64,000 bases of DNA from DASUPK01 sp963782345 (GTDB lineage Bacteria > Actinomycetota > Thermoleophilia > Solirubrobacterales > 70-9). The stretch lies in contig CAWAJF010000013.1 of the NCBI GenBank assembly GCA_963782345.1, forward strand, positions 1-64,000. Direction: 5' to 3'. Positions within the stretch are counted from its first letter, which is position 1, and each line of letters starts with the position of its first letter. The notes below the pieces were generated by a model, which had not been told where the DNA came from, ran no database searches, and saw nothing but the letters and a program-made list of their open reading frames with translations. The position numbers and the translations under genes were made by a program. Shown piece after piece: positions 33,499-42,254 of this stretch.

Positions 33499-34224
33499 AT
33501 GCCCGCCACCGAACACGCCGCCGTGCCCGCCGCCGACCTGGACAGCCTTGGCTTCGATCCCGAGATCGTCGCCGCCGAGCTCGAGGGCGCGAGCGCCGAG
33601 GAGGCGCTCGGCTGGGCGCTCGACACCTTCGGCCAGAGGATGTACATCGCCTGCTCCTTCCAGAAGACGAGCTCGGTGACCGTGCATATGGCGCACAGCA
33701 TCGATCCCGAGGCGCGCTTCTTCTATCTGGACACGGACGTCCTCTTCCCGGAGACCTACCAGACCAAGAGCCGCCTCGAGGAGCGGTACGCCATCAACTT
33801 CCACCGGTACAGCTCGATCACCCTCGAGCAGCAGAAGCGCCTCTACGGCGATCAGCTCTGGAGCCGCGACCCGGATGCCTGCTGCGGCATCCGCAAGGTC
33901 GAGCCGATGCGCTCGGCGCTCGCCGCGGTCGATCTCTGGGTCTCCGGCATTCGCCGCTCGGACTCGCAGACCAGGGCGGGCGCACCGAGGTTCGGCTGGG
34001 ACAAGCGCTTCGGCCTCTGGAAGCTGAACCCTCTGGCCGATTGGTCCGAGCAGGAGGTCTGGTCCTACATCTCCAAGCACGACGTTCCCTACAACGCGCT
34101 CCACGATCAGGGCTATCCCTCGATCGGCTGCACGCACTGCACCCGGAAGCCGGGTGTGGGCGAGGACGCCCGCGCCGGCCGCTGGGCGGGCCTGGACAAG
34201 ACGGAATGCGGGCTGCATGGTTGA
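33499..34224 (+). CDS. cysH: Assimilatory (phospho)adenylyl-sulfate reductase
   Basis: 241 aa from ATG 33499, chosen because GAGG at 33489-33492 is correctly spaced; ATG 33493 is also in frame. It reduces activated sulfate to sulfite. It has the PP-loop region ACSFQKTSSVTVHM, a Cys-Cys pair in DACCGIRK, a CxxC pair in IGCTHCTRKPG and the catalytic Cys in KTECGLHG. The CC...CxxC set binds a [4Fe-4S] cluster and is the mark of APS reductases, although some such enzymes also use PAPS; a CysC kinase is encoded downstream, so the true substrate is open. Confidence 0.92.
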   Translation: MPATEHAAVPAADLDSLGFDPEIVAAELEGASAEEALGWALDTFGQRMYIACSFQKTSSVTVHMAHSIDPEARFFYLDTDVLFPETYQTKSRLEERYAINFHRYSSITLEQQKRLYGDQLWSRDPDACCGIRKVEPMRSALAAVDLWVSGIRRSDSQTRAGAPRFGWDKRFGLWKLNPLADWSEQEVWSYISKHDVPYNALHDQGYPSIGCTHCTRKPGVGEDARAGRWAGLDKTECGLHG

Positions 34225-34307
34225 CCTGCTGAGGTAGGTCGCGCGCCGCTCCGCTACCCTGCCCGCTTCCTGACCGACCTGATCATCTTTATCCACTCAA
34301 GGACGCC

Positions 34308-35387
34308 ATGACCCAGACCGCTCTGAAGCTCCAGCTCACCGACCGCCAGACCGCCGACTTCGAGATGATCGGCACCGGCGGCTTCGCCCCATTGACCGGC
34401 CCGCAGGGTTCCGAGGACTGGAAGAGCGTCGTCGAGAACATGACGCTCTCGAGCGGTGAGTACTGGCCGATCCCGATCACCCTCGCCACCGACCTGGACG
34501 CCTCCGAGGGCGACACGGTCGAGGTCTCGAGCGACGAGGGCAAGCCCCTTGGCCGCCTGAACGTCACCGAGGTCTTCGAGCGCGACCTGGAGGCCGAGGC
34601 GGAGAACGTCTACCGGACCGCCGACAAGGAGCACCCCGGCGTGGCCGCCATCTACGAGGAGGGCGCCCGGTGCCTTGCCGGCACCTACGAGGTCGACGAC
34701 CTTCCCGACCACGAGGAGGCCTTCAGCAAGCGCTACCTGAGCCCGGCACAATCTCGCGAGGCGTTTGCCGAGCGAGGCTGGAAGCGGATCGTCGCCTTCC
34801 AGACTCGCAACCCGATCCACCGCGCCCACGAGCACGTCACCAAGACCGCGCTGGAGATCACCGACGGGCTGATGATCCACCCGCTGATCGGCAAGACGAA
34901 GGCGGGCGACATCCCGGCCGAGGTTCGGATGCGCTGCTACGAGGTGCTGATGGAGGACTACTACCCCGACGACCGCGTGATCCTCAACGTGTTCCCCTCG
35001 AAGATGCACTACGCGGGCCCGCGCGAGGCCGTTCTGCACGCGATCGCTCGCCGGAACTACGGCTGCACGCACTTCATCGTGGGCCGCGACCACGCGGGCG
35101 TCGGCGACTACTACGGCACCTATGACGCACAGGCGATCTTCGACGAGCTGGACATCGACAAGCTCGGTATCCAGCCTCTCTTCTTCGAGCACACCTTCTG
35201 GTGCAACAAGTGCGAGGGAATGGCCTCGGGCAAGACCTGCCCGCACGGCCCCGACGATCACGTCTTCCTGAGCGGTACGAAGGTGCGCGAGATGCTCGGC
35301 AACGGCGAAAAGCCGCCGCAGGAGTTCAGCCGCCCCGAGGTGGCTCAGATCTTGATCGACACATACAAGGAAGAAGGAAATGGCTGA
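34308..35387 (+). CDS. sat: Sulfate adenylyltransferase (ATP sulfurylase)
   Basis: 359-aa homomeric ATP sulfurylase forming APS from sulfate and ATP. The nucleotide motif QTRNPIHRAHEHV and GRDHAGVGDYYG are the canonical sites, and a C-terminal zinc-like set CNKCEGMASGKTC is present as in bacterial Sat. Length is normal. The gene follows cysH by 83 bp, with TACCCT near 34255 as a possible extra promoter, and overlaps cysC by 8 bp. Confidence 0.95.
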   Translation: MTQTALKLQLTDRQTADFEMIGTGGFAPLTGPQGSEDWKSVVENMTLSSGEYWPIPITLATDLDASEGDTVEVSSDEGKPLGRLNVTEVFERDLEAEAENVYRTADKEHPGVAAIYEEGARCLAGTYEVDDLPDHEEAFSKRYLSPAQSREAFAERGWKRIVAFQTRNPIHRAHEHVTKTALEITDGLMIHPLIGKTKAGDIPAEVRMRCYEVLMEDYYPDDRVILNVFPSKMHYAGPREAVLHAIARRNYGCTHFIVGRDHAGVGDYYGTYDAQAIFDELDIDKLGIQPLFFEHTFWCNKCEGMASGKTCPHGPDDHVFLSGTKVREMLGNGEKPPQEFSRPEVAQILIDTYKEEGNG

Positions 35388-35931
35388 CGACAAGGGCTTC
35401 ACCCTCTGGTTCACCGGGCTTTCGGGCGCGGGCAAGACGACCATCTCCCACCTCGTGGAGCAGCAGCTGCGCGACCGTGGCTCGCGGATCGAGGTGCTCG
35501 ACGGCGACGTCGTGCGCGAGAACCTCTCCAAGGGTCTCGGTTTCTCGAAGGAGGACCGCGACACCAACATCCGCCGGATCGCCTTCGTGGCCGATCTCCT
35601 GTCTCGCAACGGCGTCCCGGTGATCACCGCCGCGATCTCCCCCTACCGCGAGATCCGCGACGAGGCGCGCGAGATGATGGGCGGCCGCTTCATCGAGGTC
35701 TTCGTCAAGGCCTCCGTCGAGGTCTGCGCCGAGCGCGACGTGAAGGGTCTCTACGAGAAGGCCTTCAAGGGCGAGATCAAGGAGTTCACCGGCGTCTCAG
35801 ACCCGTACGAGCCCCCGCTGAACCCGGAGCTCATCCTGGACACAGAGCACGAGAGCGCGGAGGACTCCGCCGCGAAGATCGTCTCGCTGCTGGAGGAGCG
35901 TCAGCTGATCCCGGCGGCGCAGCCCGCCTAA
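35380..35931 (+). CDS. cysC: Adenylyl-sulfate kinase
   Basis: 183-aa kinase that phosphorylates APS to PAPS. The P-loop GLSGAGKTTISHLV, the motif LDGDVVRENLSKGLGFSKED and DPYEPPLNPEL are conserved. It overlaps sat by 8 bp, so the two activation steps are coupled. Only 2 nt after its stop begins a dispersed hairpin repeat. Confidence 0.94.
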   Translation: MADDKGFTLWFTGLSGAGKTTISHLVEQQLRDRGSRIEVLDGDVVRENLSKGLGFSKEDRDTNIRRIAFVADLLSRNGVPVITAAISPYREIRDEAREMMGGRFIEVFVKASVEVCAERDVKGLYEKAFKGEIKEFTGVSDPYEPPLNPELILDTEHESAEDSAAKIVSLLEERQLIPAAQPA

Positions 35932-35933
35932 AC

Positions 35934-35975
35934 GCGAGGGTGCTCCGCAGGCGAAGCCGAGGAGCAGACCGTTTA
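35934..35975. repeat. Dispersed intergenic hairpin repeat, copy A
   Basis: 42 bp, 39 of them identical to 48762-48803. TGCTCC ... GGAGCA arms enclose the core GCGAAGCCGAG. It lies between the convergent cysC and PHP genes; its last bases form the PHP stop codon. Confidence 0.8.
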
Positions 35976-36779
35976 TCGCGGCGGCAGCTCGGGCTCGCCG
36001 AGGTCGTAAGTCGGATAGCTCAAGAAGGAGTCGAACATCTTGTGGTTCGGACCGTGAAAGTCAGAGGAAGCGGTCGCCGCGAGGCCTCGATCCCGGCAGA
36101 CCTCCAGCAGGAACTTCGTCTGCGCCCGGTCGTGCGCCGGGTAGAAGCACTCGACCCCGTCGAGCTCCAGGTCGTCGATCAGGGCGGCCACCTCGTTGGG
36201 GTCGTCCATGTCCCAGAACGGATGGGCGAGGACGGCGGATCCTCCGGCGCCGTGGATGATCTCGGTGGCCTCCGCGGCGTCCGGCCAGCGCCGGGGGACG
36301 AAGGCCTTGGCGCCGGGGATGAGCCACTCCTCGAAGAAGGCGCTCATGCCGTCCGGCTTCACACCCGCGGCCTTGGCGATGTGCGGGCGGCCGACGGACG
36401 AGGCGTCCCCGGCCTGGGCGATCGCGTCCTCGTAGGTGACCGGGACGCCCTGGGCGCTGAGGCGCTCGACGATCTCCCGGGCGCGGGTCACCCGCTCGGC
36501 CTGGGCTCGCTCGCACGCGGGTGCGATGGCGTCCGTGTCCACCCAGTAGCCGAGCATGTGCATGTCGTCGATGCTCCCGTGCACGCACGAGATCTCCGTG
36601 GCGGGGACCAGCGCGATGCCGGCCGCGCTCGCGGCTTCCTCAGCCTCGGCAACGCCGTCGATTCCGTCGTGATCGGTCAGAGCAAGCGTGGTGACACCCG
36701 CCTCGACGGCGGCCGCCACCACTCCCGCGGGCGGCAGCTCTCCGTCGGAGAAGGTCGAATGGCTTTGAAGGTCCATCAT
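35973..36779 (-). CDS. PHP-domain phosphoesterase (YciV/TrpH, RNase AM-like)
   Basis: 268 aa; start at ATG 36779 or the adjacent 36776. The PHP metal motifs are all seen: DLQSHSTFSDGELPP, LTDHDGIDG, and SSDFHGPNH at the end, with a small inserted domain in the middle. Characterised members hydrolyse 3',5'-nucleoside bisphosphates such as pAp and trim RNA 5' ends. Beside a PAPS-making cluster, pAp disposal is an attractive role, because pAp is the by-product of PAPS reduction. This is inference from context. It is divergent from the Rrf2 gene by only 14 bp. Confidence 0.85.
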   Translation of the reverse strand: MMDLQSHSTFSDGELPPAGVVAAAVEAGVTTLALTDHDGIDGVAEAEEAASAAGIALVPATEISCVHGSIDDMHMLGYWVDTDAIAPACERAQAERVTRAREIVERLSAQGVPVTYEDAIAQAGDASSVGRPHIAKAAGVKPDGMSAFFEEWLIPGAKAFVPRRWPDAAEATEIIHGAGGSAVLAHPFWDMDDPNEVAALIDDLELDGVECFYPAHDRAQTKFLLEVCRDRGLAATASSDFHGPNHKMFDSFLSYPTYDLGEPELPPR

Positions 36780-36793
36780 CGGCGGCGGAGCAT

Positions 36794-37249
36794 ATGAGGA
36801 TCTCGGCAAAAGCTGACTACGCCGTGCGTGCCGCCGTTGAGATGGCCGCGGCGGGCGACCAGCCCGTCAAGGGCGAGAAGCTCGCCGAGGCGCAGGACAT
36901 TCCGCTCCAGTTCCTCGAGCACATCCTGCTCGAGCTGAAGCACGCCCGGCTGGTCAGGGCGCGACGGGGGGCGCGCGGCGGCTACTGGCTCGCCCAGCCG
37001 CCCGAGCAGATCACGCTCGCAAACGTGATCCGGGCGGTGGAGGGTCCACTCGCCAACATCCAGGACCAGGCGCCGGAGCAGACGAAGTACCCGGGCAACG
37101 CCGAGCAGCTCAGCGAAGTCTGGATCGCGGTCCGCGCCTCGTTGCGCCGGGTGCTCGAGCACGTCACGATCGCCGATCTGCGCGACGGCAAGATCCCCTC
37201 CGACGTGCTCGAGCTGACCCGCGACGAAGGCGCCCGGATCACCAGGTAA
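36794..37249 (+). CDS. Rrf2-family regulator without cysteines (CymR-like)
   Basis: 151-aa winged-helix regulator. MRISAKADYAVRAAVEMAAA and RGGYWLAQPPEQITLANVIR are the Rrf2 signatures. It contains no Cys at all, so it cannot hold an Fe-S cluster like IscR or NsrR; the best-known cluster-free member is CymR, which represses sulfur assimilation in response to cysteine supply via CysK. Its place between cysC/PHP and a TauE-type permease supports a sulfur role. Both it and the divergent PHP gene are likely leaderless, given the tiny gap. Confidence 0.85.
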   Translation: MRISAKADYAVRAAVEMAAAGDQPVKGEKLAEAQDIPLQFLEHILLELKHARLVRARRGARGGYWLAQPPEQITLANVIRAVEGPLANIQDQAPEQTKYPGNAEQLSEVWIAVRASLRRVLEHVTIADLRDGKIPSDVLELTRDEGARITR

Positions 37250-37400
37250 CGCCTGCAACCACCGAGAATCTGCACCCGTTAGGGGGGAATGGGCGGCTTC
37301 GCTATAGTGCCGCCTTCATTTAAGACTCTGTCGGTCAAGAAAGGGAACAAGGTGGAGAAACGGCCCTTCGTCGAAACGGCCGCCCTCCCCTCTCAATTCC

Positions 37401-38417
37401 ATGGATCCAGCAATCATCTTCTTCGGCTTCGGTGTCGGCTTTCTCGTTGGGATGACCGGGATGGGCGGCGGTTCGCTGATGACGCCGCTGCTCGTCCTGA
37501 TCTTCGGGATCAAGCCCACGACCGCAATCGGCACCGACATCTTCTACGCGGCGGTCACCAAGACCGCGGGCAGCTGGCGCCACCTCAAGCTGAAGACGGT
37601 GAACATACCGCTCGTCTACTGGATGGCCGCGGGCAGTGTCCCGTCGGCGATCGTCGGCGTCTGGTTCCTCGACTACCTGAAGCGGCGCCTCGGCGAGAAC
37701 CTCGACGAGACCGTCTTCGCCATCCTTGCCGGCTGCCTGCTGGTGGTGGGCGCCGCCACGCTGCTCCGCGGGTTCTTCCTGGCCGACAAGATCCAGGAAC
37801 GCGAGGACTTCGAGATGCACACGCGGCACAAGGTTGCCGCAGTCGGCATCGGCGCCACCACGGGCTTCATCATCGGACTGAGCTCCGCCGGCAGCGGCAC
37901 CCTGATCGGCATCATGCTGATCGCCGTCTACCGGCTCACGCCGAACAAGGTCGTCGGCACGGACGTGGTCCATGCCGCCCTGCTGCTCTGGGCGGCATCC
38001 ATTGCCCACATCGTCGGCGGGAACGTGGACTTCGGGCTCGCCGTCAACATCATGATCGGCTCGGTACCCGGTGTGGTTCTGGGGTCGAACCTGTCGGTGA
38101 AGTGGCCCCAGGGCGCGCTTCGCTATGCGCTGGGCGTCGTCTTGATCGGCGCAGGGATCACGATCATGAACAAGGCGAACACCGACCTTGTCCCGTGGGT
38201 GATGGGCGGGGCGACCCTGGCGATCGTCGCCCTGTTCGCCATCCAGATGGCCCTGACGAAGGAAGTCGAGCACGACCCCGAGGAGCAGGAGCTGATGCGG
38301 CGCGCCGCTCTCGTCGCATCACATGGAGACGAGATCGAGCGCCATCAGGCGATCGAGGCCGAGCTCGCCGCCCGAGGCCGGACTCGAAACTCGCCTGCAA
38401 GCGGCCGCCCCGCCTAA
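37401..38417 (+). CDS. TauE/SafE-family permease (possible sulfate or sulfite transporter)
   Basis: 338-aa membrane protein with about eight helices in the two TauE/SafE repeats: GFGVGFLVGMTGMGGGSLMT and GIGATTGFIIGLSSAGSGTL. The last 50 residues are a charged cytoplasmic tail. Family members move sulfite, sulfoacetate, taurine-derived or sulfate-like anions. As the last gene of the sulfur cluster and next to the Rrf2 gene it probably imports sulfate or exports sulfite. Upstream, TATAGT (37303-37308) lies within a GGCGGC/GCCGCC inverted repeat, which could be a regulator site. Confidence 0.85.
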   Translation: MDPAIIFFGFGVGFLVGMTGMGGGSLMTPLLVLIFGIKPTTAIGTDIFYAAVTKTAGSWRHLKLKTVNIPLVYWMAAGSVPSAIVGVWFLDYLKRRLGENLDETVFAILAGCLLVVGAATLLRGFFLADKIQEREDFEMHTRHKVAAVGIGATTGFIIGLSSAGSGTLIGIMLIAVYRLTPNKVVGTDVVHAALLLWAASIAHIVGGNVDFGLAVNIMIGSVPGVVLGSNLSVKWPQGALRYALGVVLIGAGITIMNKANTDLVPWVMGGATLAIVALFAIQMALTKEVEHDPEEQELMRRAALVASHGDEIERHQAIEAELAARGRTRNSPASGRPA

Positions 38418-38490
38418 GTCGCTTCGGCCTGCGGCCTTCGCTCCTAGGGAGAGCGCCCTGGCAGGCGCTAAGCCGCAATACTCCGCCGCC

Positions 38491-40257
38491 GTGTTCGAGA
38501 AGGTTCTGATCGCAAACCGCGGCGAGATCTCCATCCGCGTCGCCCGCACCCTGAAGGAGATGGGGATCGGCTCGGTCGCCGTCTACTCGGAGCTCGACCG
38601 TGACGCTCCGCACGTGCGCGAGGCCGATGAGGCGTTCCTGCTCGGCCCGCCGACGCCGGCCGAGAGCTACCTGAACATCGAGAAGATCCTCGAGGTGGCG
38701 CGGAGCGCCGGCGTCGAGGGGATCCATCCCGGCTACGGCTTCCTCGCCGAGAACGCCGAGTTCGCGGCCGCCTGCGAGAAGGCGAAGATCACCTGGATCG
38801 GCCCCCCGCCCAAGGCGATCGAGGCGATGGGCTCGAAGACCCGCTCCCGAGAGCTGATGCAGAAGGCGGGAGTGCCGATCGTGCCCGGCGCCACCTCGCC
38901 GGTGAAGGATGTCGAGGCGGCCACCAAACAGGCGCGCGAGATCGGCTATCCGATCGCCTGCAAGGCGGCCGGGGGAGGTGGCGGCAAGGGTTTCCGGGTG
39001 GCCGTCGACGAGGAGAGCCTCGCCGACGCGTTCGAGGGCGCGGCTCGGGAGGGAGAGAAGTTCTTCAGCGACCCGACGGTCTACCTCGAGCGCTACATGG
39101 AGGACCCGCGCCACGTCGAGGTCCAGGTGCTGGCCGACGCCAAGGGAAACGTGATCCACCTCGGCGAGCGCGACTGCTCGATCCAGCGCCGGCATCAGAA
39201 GCTGATCGAGGAGTCGCCCGGCCCAAAGGTCGATGAGGAGATGCGCGAGCGGATCGGCCGGATCGCCACCGAGGCCGCCGCCGCGGTCGGTTACCGCTCG
39301 GCCGGGACGGTCGAGGGCCTCCAGGTCGGCGACGACTACTACTTCCTCGAGATGAACACCCGCGTGCAGGTCGAGCACTGCGTGACCGAGATGGTCACCG
39401 GCATCGACATCGTCCGAGAGCAGATCAAGATCGCCGCCGGCGAGCCGCTCTCGATCTCTCAGGAGGACGTGGATCTCCGCGGGCACGCGATCGAGTGCCG
39501 GATCAACGCCGAGGCCGCGCACAAGAACTTCGCGCCCGCTCCCGGGCGGATCACGAGCTACCGCGAGCCGGCAGGTCCGGGCGTGCGGGTCGACTCGGGC
39601 GTTGAGGCGGGCTCGGAGATCACCCCGATGTACGACCCGATGGTCGCGAAGCTGATCGTCTGGGACGTCGACCGCGAGCACGCGACCAGGCGGATGATCC
39701 GAGCCCTCGGCGAGTACGAGGTCGGTGGGGTGACCACGCTGATCCCCTTCCACACTGCCCTGCTCGCGACCGAGCAATGGGCGAATGGCGAGACCTGCCG
39801 CGACCTCGTGGGAGACCGTGACTGGCTCAAGCAGCTGGCCGCGGCCGAGACGGCCGAGAAGGCCCTCCACGCCGAGGGCGACGGCGAGCAGGTCACCCGC
39901 GATTACAAGGTCGAGGTCGCCGGGAAGCTCTTCGATGTCAAGGTGATCGGCGACGCGGTCGCGGCGCCGGCGGGTGGCGGCGGGGCGGGCCTGAAGCGCC
40001 CGCCGAAGCGCGAGCGCTCCGGTGGTGGGGGCAGCGCTGCCTCGGGGAACGACCTCGTCTCGCCTCTGCAGGGCAACGTCTTCAAGGTCCCCGTCGAGCA
40101 GGACCAGGAGGTCTCGGAGGGCGACCTCGTCTGCGTGATCGAGGCGATGAAGATGGAGAACGAGATCACCGCCCACCGGTCGGGCAAGATCACGAAGCTG
40201 GCCGCCGAGGAGGGCGCGCCGGTGAACTCCGGCGACCTGCTCGCGACGATCGAGTAG
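38491..40257 (+). CDS. Acyl-CoA carboxylase alpha subunit: biotin carboxylase plus BCCP
   Basis: 588 aa from GTG 38491 (VFEKVLIANRGEISIRV). Residues 1-450 are the ATP-grasp biotin carboxylase, with the Gly-rich KAAGGGGGKGFRVA and EMNTRVQVEH; the C-terminal 80 residues are a biotinyl domain with the biotinylated Lys in VIEAMKMENEI. A Gly/Pro-rich linker at about residue 495 separates them. It supplies carboxybiotin to the PccB-type subunit at 25.5 kb, and possibly to other acyl-CoA carboxylases. It is 73 bp after the TauE gene; the gap has an AGCGCC/GGCGCT hairpin. Confidence 0.92.
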   Translation: MFEKVLIANRGEISIRVARTLKEMGIGSVAVYSELDRDAPHVREADEAFLLGPPTPAESYLNIEKILEVARSAGVEGIHPGYGFLAENAEFAAACEKAKITWIGPPPKAIEAMGSKTRSRELMQKAGVPIVPGATSPVKDVEAATKQAREIGYPIACKAAGGGGGKGFRVAVDEESLADAFEGAAREGEKFFSDPTVYLERYMEDPRHVEVQVLADAKGNVIHLGERDCSIQRRHQKLIEESPGPKVDEEMRERIGRIATEAAAAVGYRSAGTVEGLQVGDDYYFLEMNTRVQVEHCVTEMVTGIDIVREQIKIAAGEPLSISQEDVDLRGHAIECRINAEAAHKNFAPAPGRITSYREPAGPGVRVDSGVEAGSEITPMYDPMVAKLIVWDVDREHATRRMIRALGEYEVGGVTTLIPFHTALLATEQWANGETCRDLVGDRDWLKQLAAAETAEKALHAEGDGEQVTRDYKVEVAGKLFDVKVIGDAVAAPAGGGGAGLKRPPKRERSGGGGSAASGNDLVSPLQGNVFKVPVEQDQEVSEGDLVCVIEAMKMENEITAHRSGKITKLAAEEGAPVNSGDLLATIE

Positions 40258-40259
40258 CG

Positions 40260-40943
40260 CTACTTCGCGCCGAGCTTCGCCGCGGCCTCGCGGATGTTCT
40301 TCACGGTGGCGTCCGGAGCCTTGCGGCCCTCGAGCTTCTCGCCGTGGCGGTTCACCCAGATCGTCGGCACGTTCAGCTTCAGGGCGGGGCCGACGTCGGT
40401 CTCGTAGCCGGAGGCGATGTGGACCCAGCCCTTCTTCCCTCCGATGCGGCGGGCGCACTCGCGCAGGTGGGTGTTGTCGGGCTTGTAGCTGCGGACCTGC
40501 TGAGCGGTGACGACAAGGTCGAGCTCGGTGCGCAGGTGACGCCGTGAGATCCCGAGCAGCTTGTCGTCGACGTTGGAGATGATCCCGATCTCGTAGCGGT
40601 CCCTGAGGCGGTCCATCGCGGCATTCGCCTCGCGAAAGGGAGGCCAGGACGCCACGCTGTCCGGGAGGAACTGCGCGCGAGACGGCTCGAGCGTCCAGTC
40701 GATCTCCTCGGCGGTCTGCACGGCGGCCCTGCGGAGGACCTCCGCGTAGAGCTCGTAGGAGCCGGACATGATCTGCGCCTGGTTCTCGAAGAACCGCTGG
40801 AGGAACTCCCCTTCGTCGATCGTCAGGCCATCGCGATCGGCCTGCTTCTGGAAGGCGTCCATGATCCCCTTCTCCCAATCGATCAGGGTGCCGTAGCAGT
40901 CCGTGGTCACCCACTTGATGTCTTTCAGCTTTGGAAGGGCCAT
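40260..40943 (-). CDS. HAD-superfamily hydrolase, haloacid dehalogenase type II-like
   Basis: 227 aa. Motif I is WVTTDCYGTLIDW, with Asp nucleophile and the Tyr-Gly-Thr of type II dehalogenases; motif II is IGIISNVDD, and motif III/IV are VRSYKPDN and IASGYETDVGPALK. Substrate may be a 2-haloacid or a phosphate ester; the family is often mis-assigned. It is convergent with the biotin carboxylase gene with a 2-bp gap. A GCAATTTGC motif lies 19 nt upstream of its ATG. Confidence 0.82.
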   Translation of the reverse strand: MALPKLKDIKWVTTDCYGTLIDWEKGIMDAFQKQADRDGLTIDEGEFLQRFFENQAQIMSGSYELYAEVLRRAAVQTAEEIDWTLEPSRAQFLPDSVASWPPFREANAAMDRLRDRYEIGIISNVDDKLLGISRRHLRTELDLVVTAQQVRSYKPDNTHLRECARRIGGKKGWVHIASGYETDVGPALKLNVPTIWVNRHGEKLEGRKAPDATVKNIREAAAKLGAK

Positions 40944-41047
40944 GAGAGCCGCGGGAGTATTGCAATTTGCCTCTTTCGGGGCCTGTCCCCAAGCGCTGCC
41001 GACCCCCTCGGCGCGTCTGCCAGCCGCTCATGTACCCTCTCGCGGCC

Positions 41048-42217
41048 TTGGATCTCCTCGAATATCAGGGAAAGCAGCTCTTCGCCGGACACGGTGTTCC
41101 CGTCCCCGAAGGGCGGGTCGCCGACACCGTCGATGCCGCCGTGGAGGCGGCAGAGCAGATCGGCTATCCGTGCGTGATCAAGGCCCAGGTGCAGATCGGA
41201 GGGCGCGGGAAGGCCGGCGGCATCAAGGTCGCCCAGGACAAGGATGAGGCGACCGAGCACGCCAATGCGATCCTCGGCATGGACATCCGCGGGCCGCGCG
41301 GCGAGGGCCCCTTCACCGTCCATCAGGTGTGGGTCGAGCGCGCCTCCGACATCGATGCCGAGTACTACGCCTCGGTCATCCTCGACCGCTCCGCCAAGAA
41401 GCTGCTGGCGATGCTCTCGACCATGGGTGGGATGAACGTCGAGGAGATCGCGGAGAAGGACCCGGACGCTCTGGTCCGCCGCCACGTGGAGCCCTCCGAG
41501 GGGTTCGGCGAAGCCCAGGCGACCGCGCTGGCGTCGGACGCCGGACTCCCCGAGGAAGCTCGCGAGAAGACCGCCGCGTCCCTGGTGAAGCTCTACGAGG
41601 CGTTCAACGACAGCGACGCCACCCTGATCGAGGTCAATCCGCTGGTGCTCACGAAGGGCGGCGACGTGATCGCCCTCGATTCGAAGGTGACGATCGACAA
41701 CTCCGCTCTCTACCGCCACGAGGACCTCGCGGACCTCGAGGAGGGCTTCATCGAGGACGAGCAGGAGCGGATGGCGAAGGAGAAGGGCCTCACCTACGTG
41801 AAGCTCGACGGGGACATCGGCATCCTCGGCAACGGCGCCGGGCTCTGCATGTCCACCCTGGACGTCGTCGCCCAGGCAGGCGGCAGGCCGGCCAACTTCC
41901 TCGACGCCGGCGGCGGCTCCAAGGCCGAGGCGATCATCGACGCGCTCACCGTGATCACCTCTGATGAGAAGGTCGTCGCGATCCTCTTCAACATCTTCGG
42001 CGGCATCACCCGCTGCGACGAGATCGCCAAGGGCATCATCGAGGCCTCCCAGCAGATCGACATCGGCGTCCCGCTGGTCGTCCGCCTCGACGGCACGAAC
42101 TCCGAGGAGGGGCTCAGCCTCCTCGCGGACGCCGACCTGCCCAACCTCCACGTCGAGAAGACCATGCTCGGCGCGGCCGAGAAGGTCGTCGAGCTCGCCA
42201 AGGCGGAGGCCGGCTGA
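41048..42217 (+). CDS. sucC: Succinyl-CoA synthetase (ligase) beta subunit
   Basis: 389-aa ATP-grasp subunit. The TTG at 41048 gives MDLLEYQGKQLFAGHG, aligned with the family N-terminus, and TACCCT (41033-41038) sits 9 nt before it; ATG 41030 in frame is the alternative. Key segments are QVQIGGRGKAGGIKVAQ, IEVNPLVLTKGG and FNIFGGITRCDEIAKG. Together with SucD it makes succinate and ATP/GTP from succinyl-CoA. Confidence 0.93.
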   Translation: MDLLEYQGKQLFAGHGVPVPEGRVADTVDAAVEAAEQIGYPCVIKAQVQIGGRGKAGGIKVAQDKDEATEHANAILGMDIRGPRGEGPFTVHQVWVERASDIDAEYYASVILDRSAKKLLAMLSTMGGMNVEEIAEKDPDALVRRHVEPSEGFGEAQATALASDAGLPEEAREKTAASLVKLYEAFNDSDATLIEVNPLVLTKGGDVIALDSKVTIDNSALYRHEDLADLEEGFIEDEQERMAKEKGLTYVKLDGDIGILGNGAGLCMSTLDVVAQAGGRPANFLDAGGGSKAEAIIDALTVITSDEKVVAILFNIFGGITRCDEIAKGIIEASQQIDIGVPLVVRLDGTNSEEGLSLLADADLPNLHVEKTMLGAAEKVVELAKAEAG

Positions 42218-42218
42218 T

Positions 42219-42252
42219 GGGCCCCCGGACGCGAAGCCGAGGAGGGGCCATT
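42219..42252. repeat. Intergenic hairpin repeat, divergent copy C
   Basis: Core GCGAAGCCGAGGAG (42231-42244) is identical to copy A, but the arms are GGCCCC (42220-42225) and GGGGCC (42244-42249) instead of TGCTCC and GGAGCA: both arms changed together. It fills the sucC-sucD gap and ends 2 nt before the sucD ATG. Confidence 0.65.
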
Positions 42253-42254
42253 TA

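Noticed and set aside
33269..33701. Minus-strand reading frames over the sulfite reductase/cysH junction.
   Set aside because: They are made by the translated 80-bp repeats (RRNPKSRRLRRRSDMELLVA) and the shadow of cysH; no start signals.
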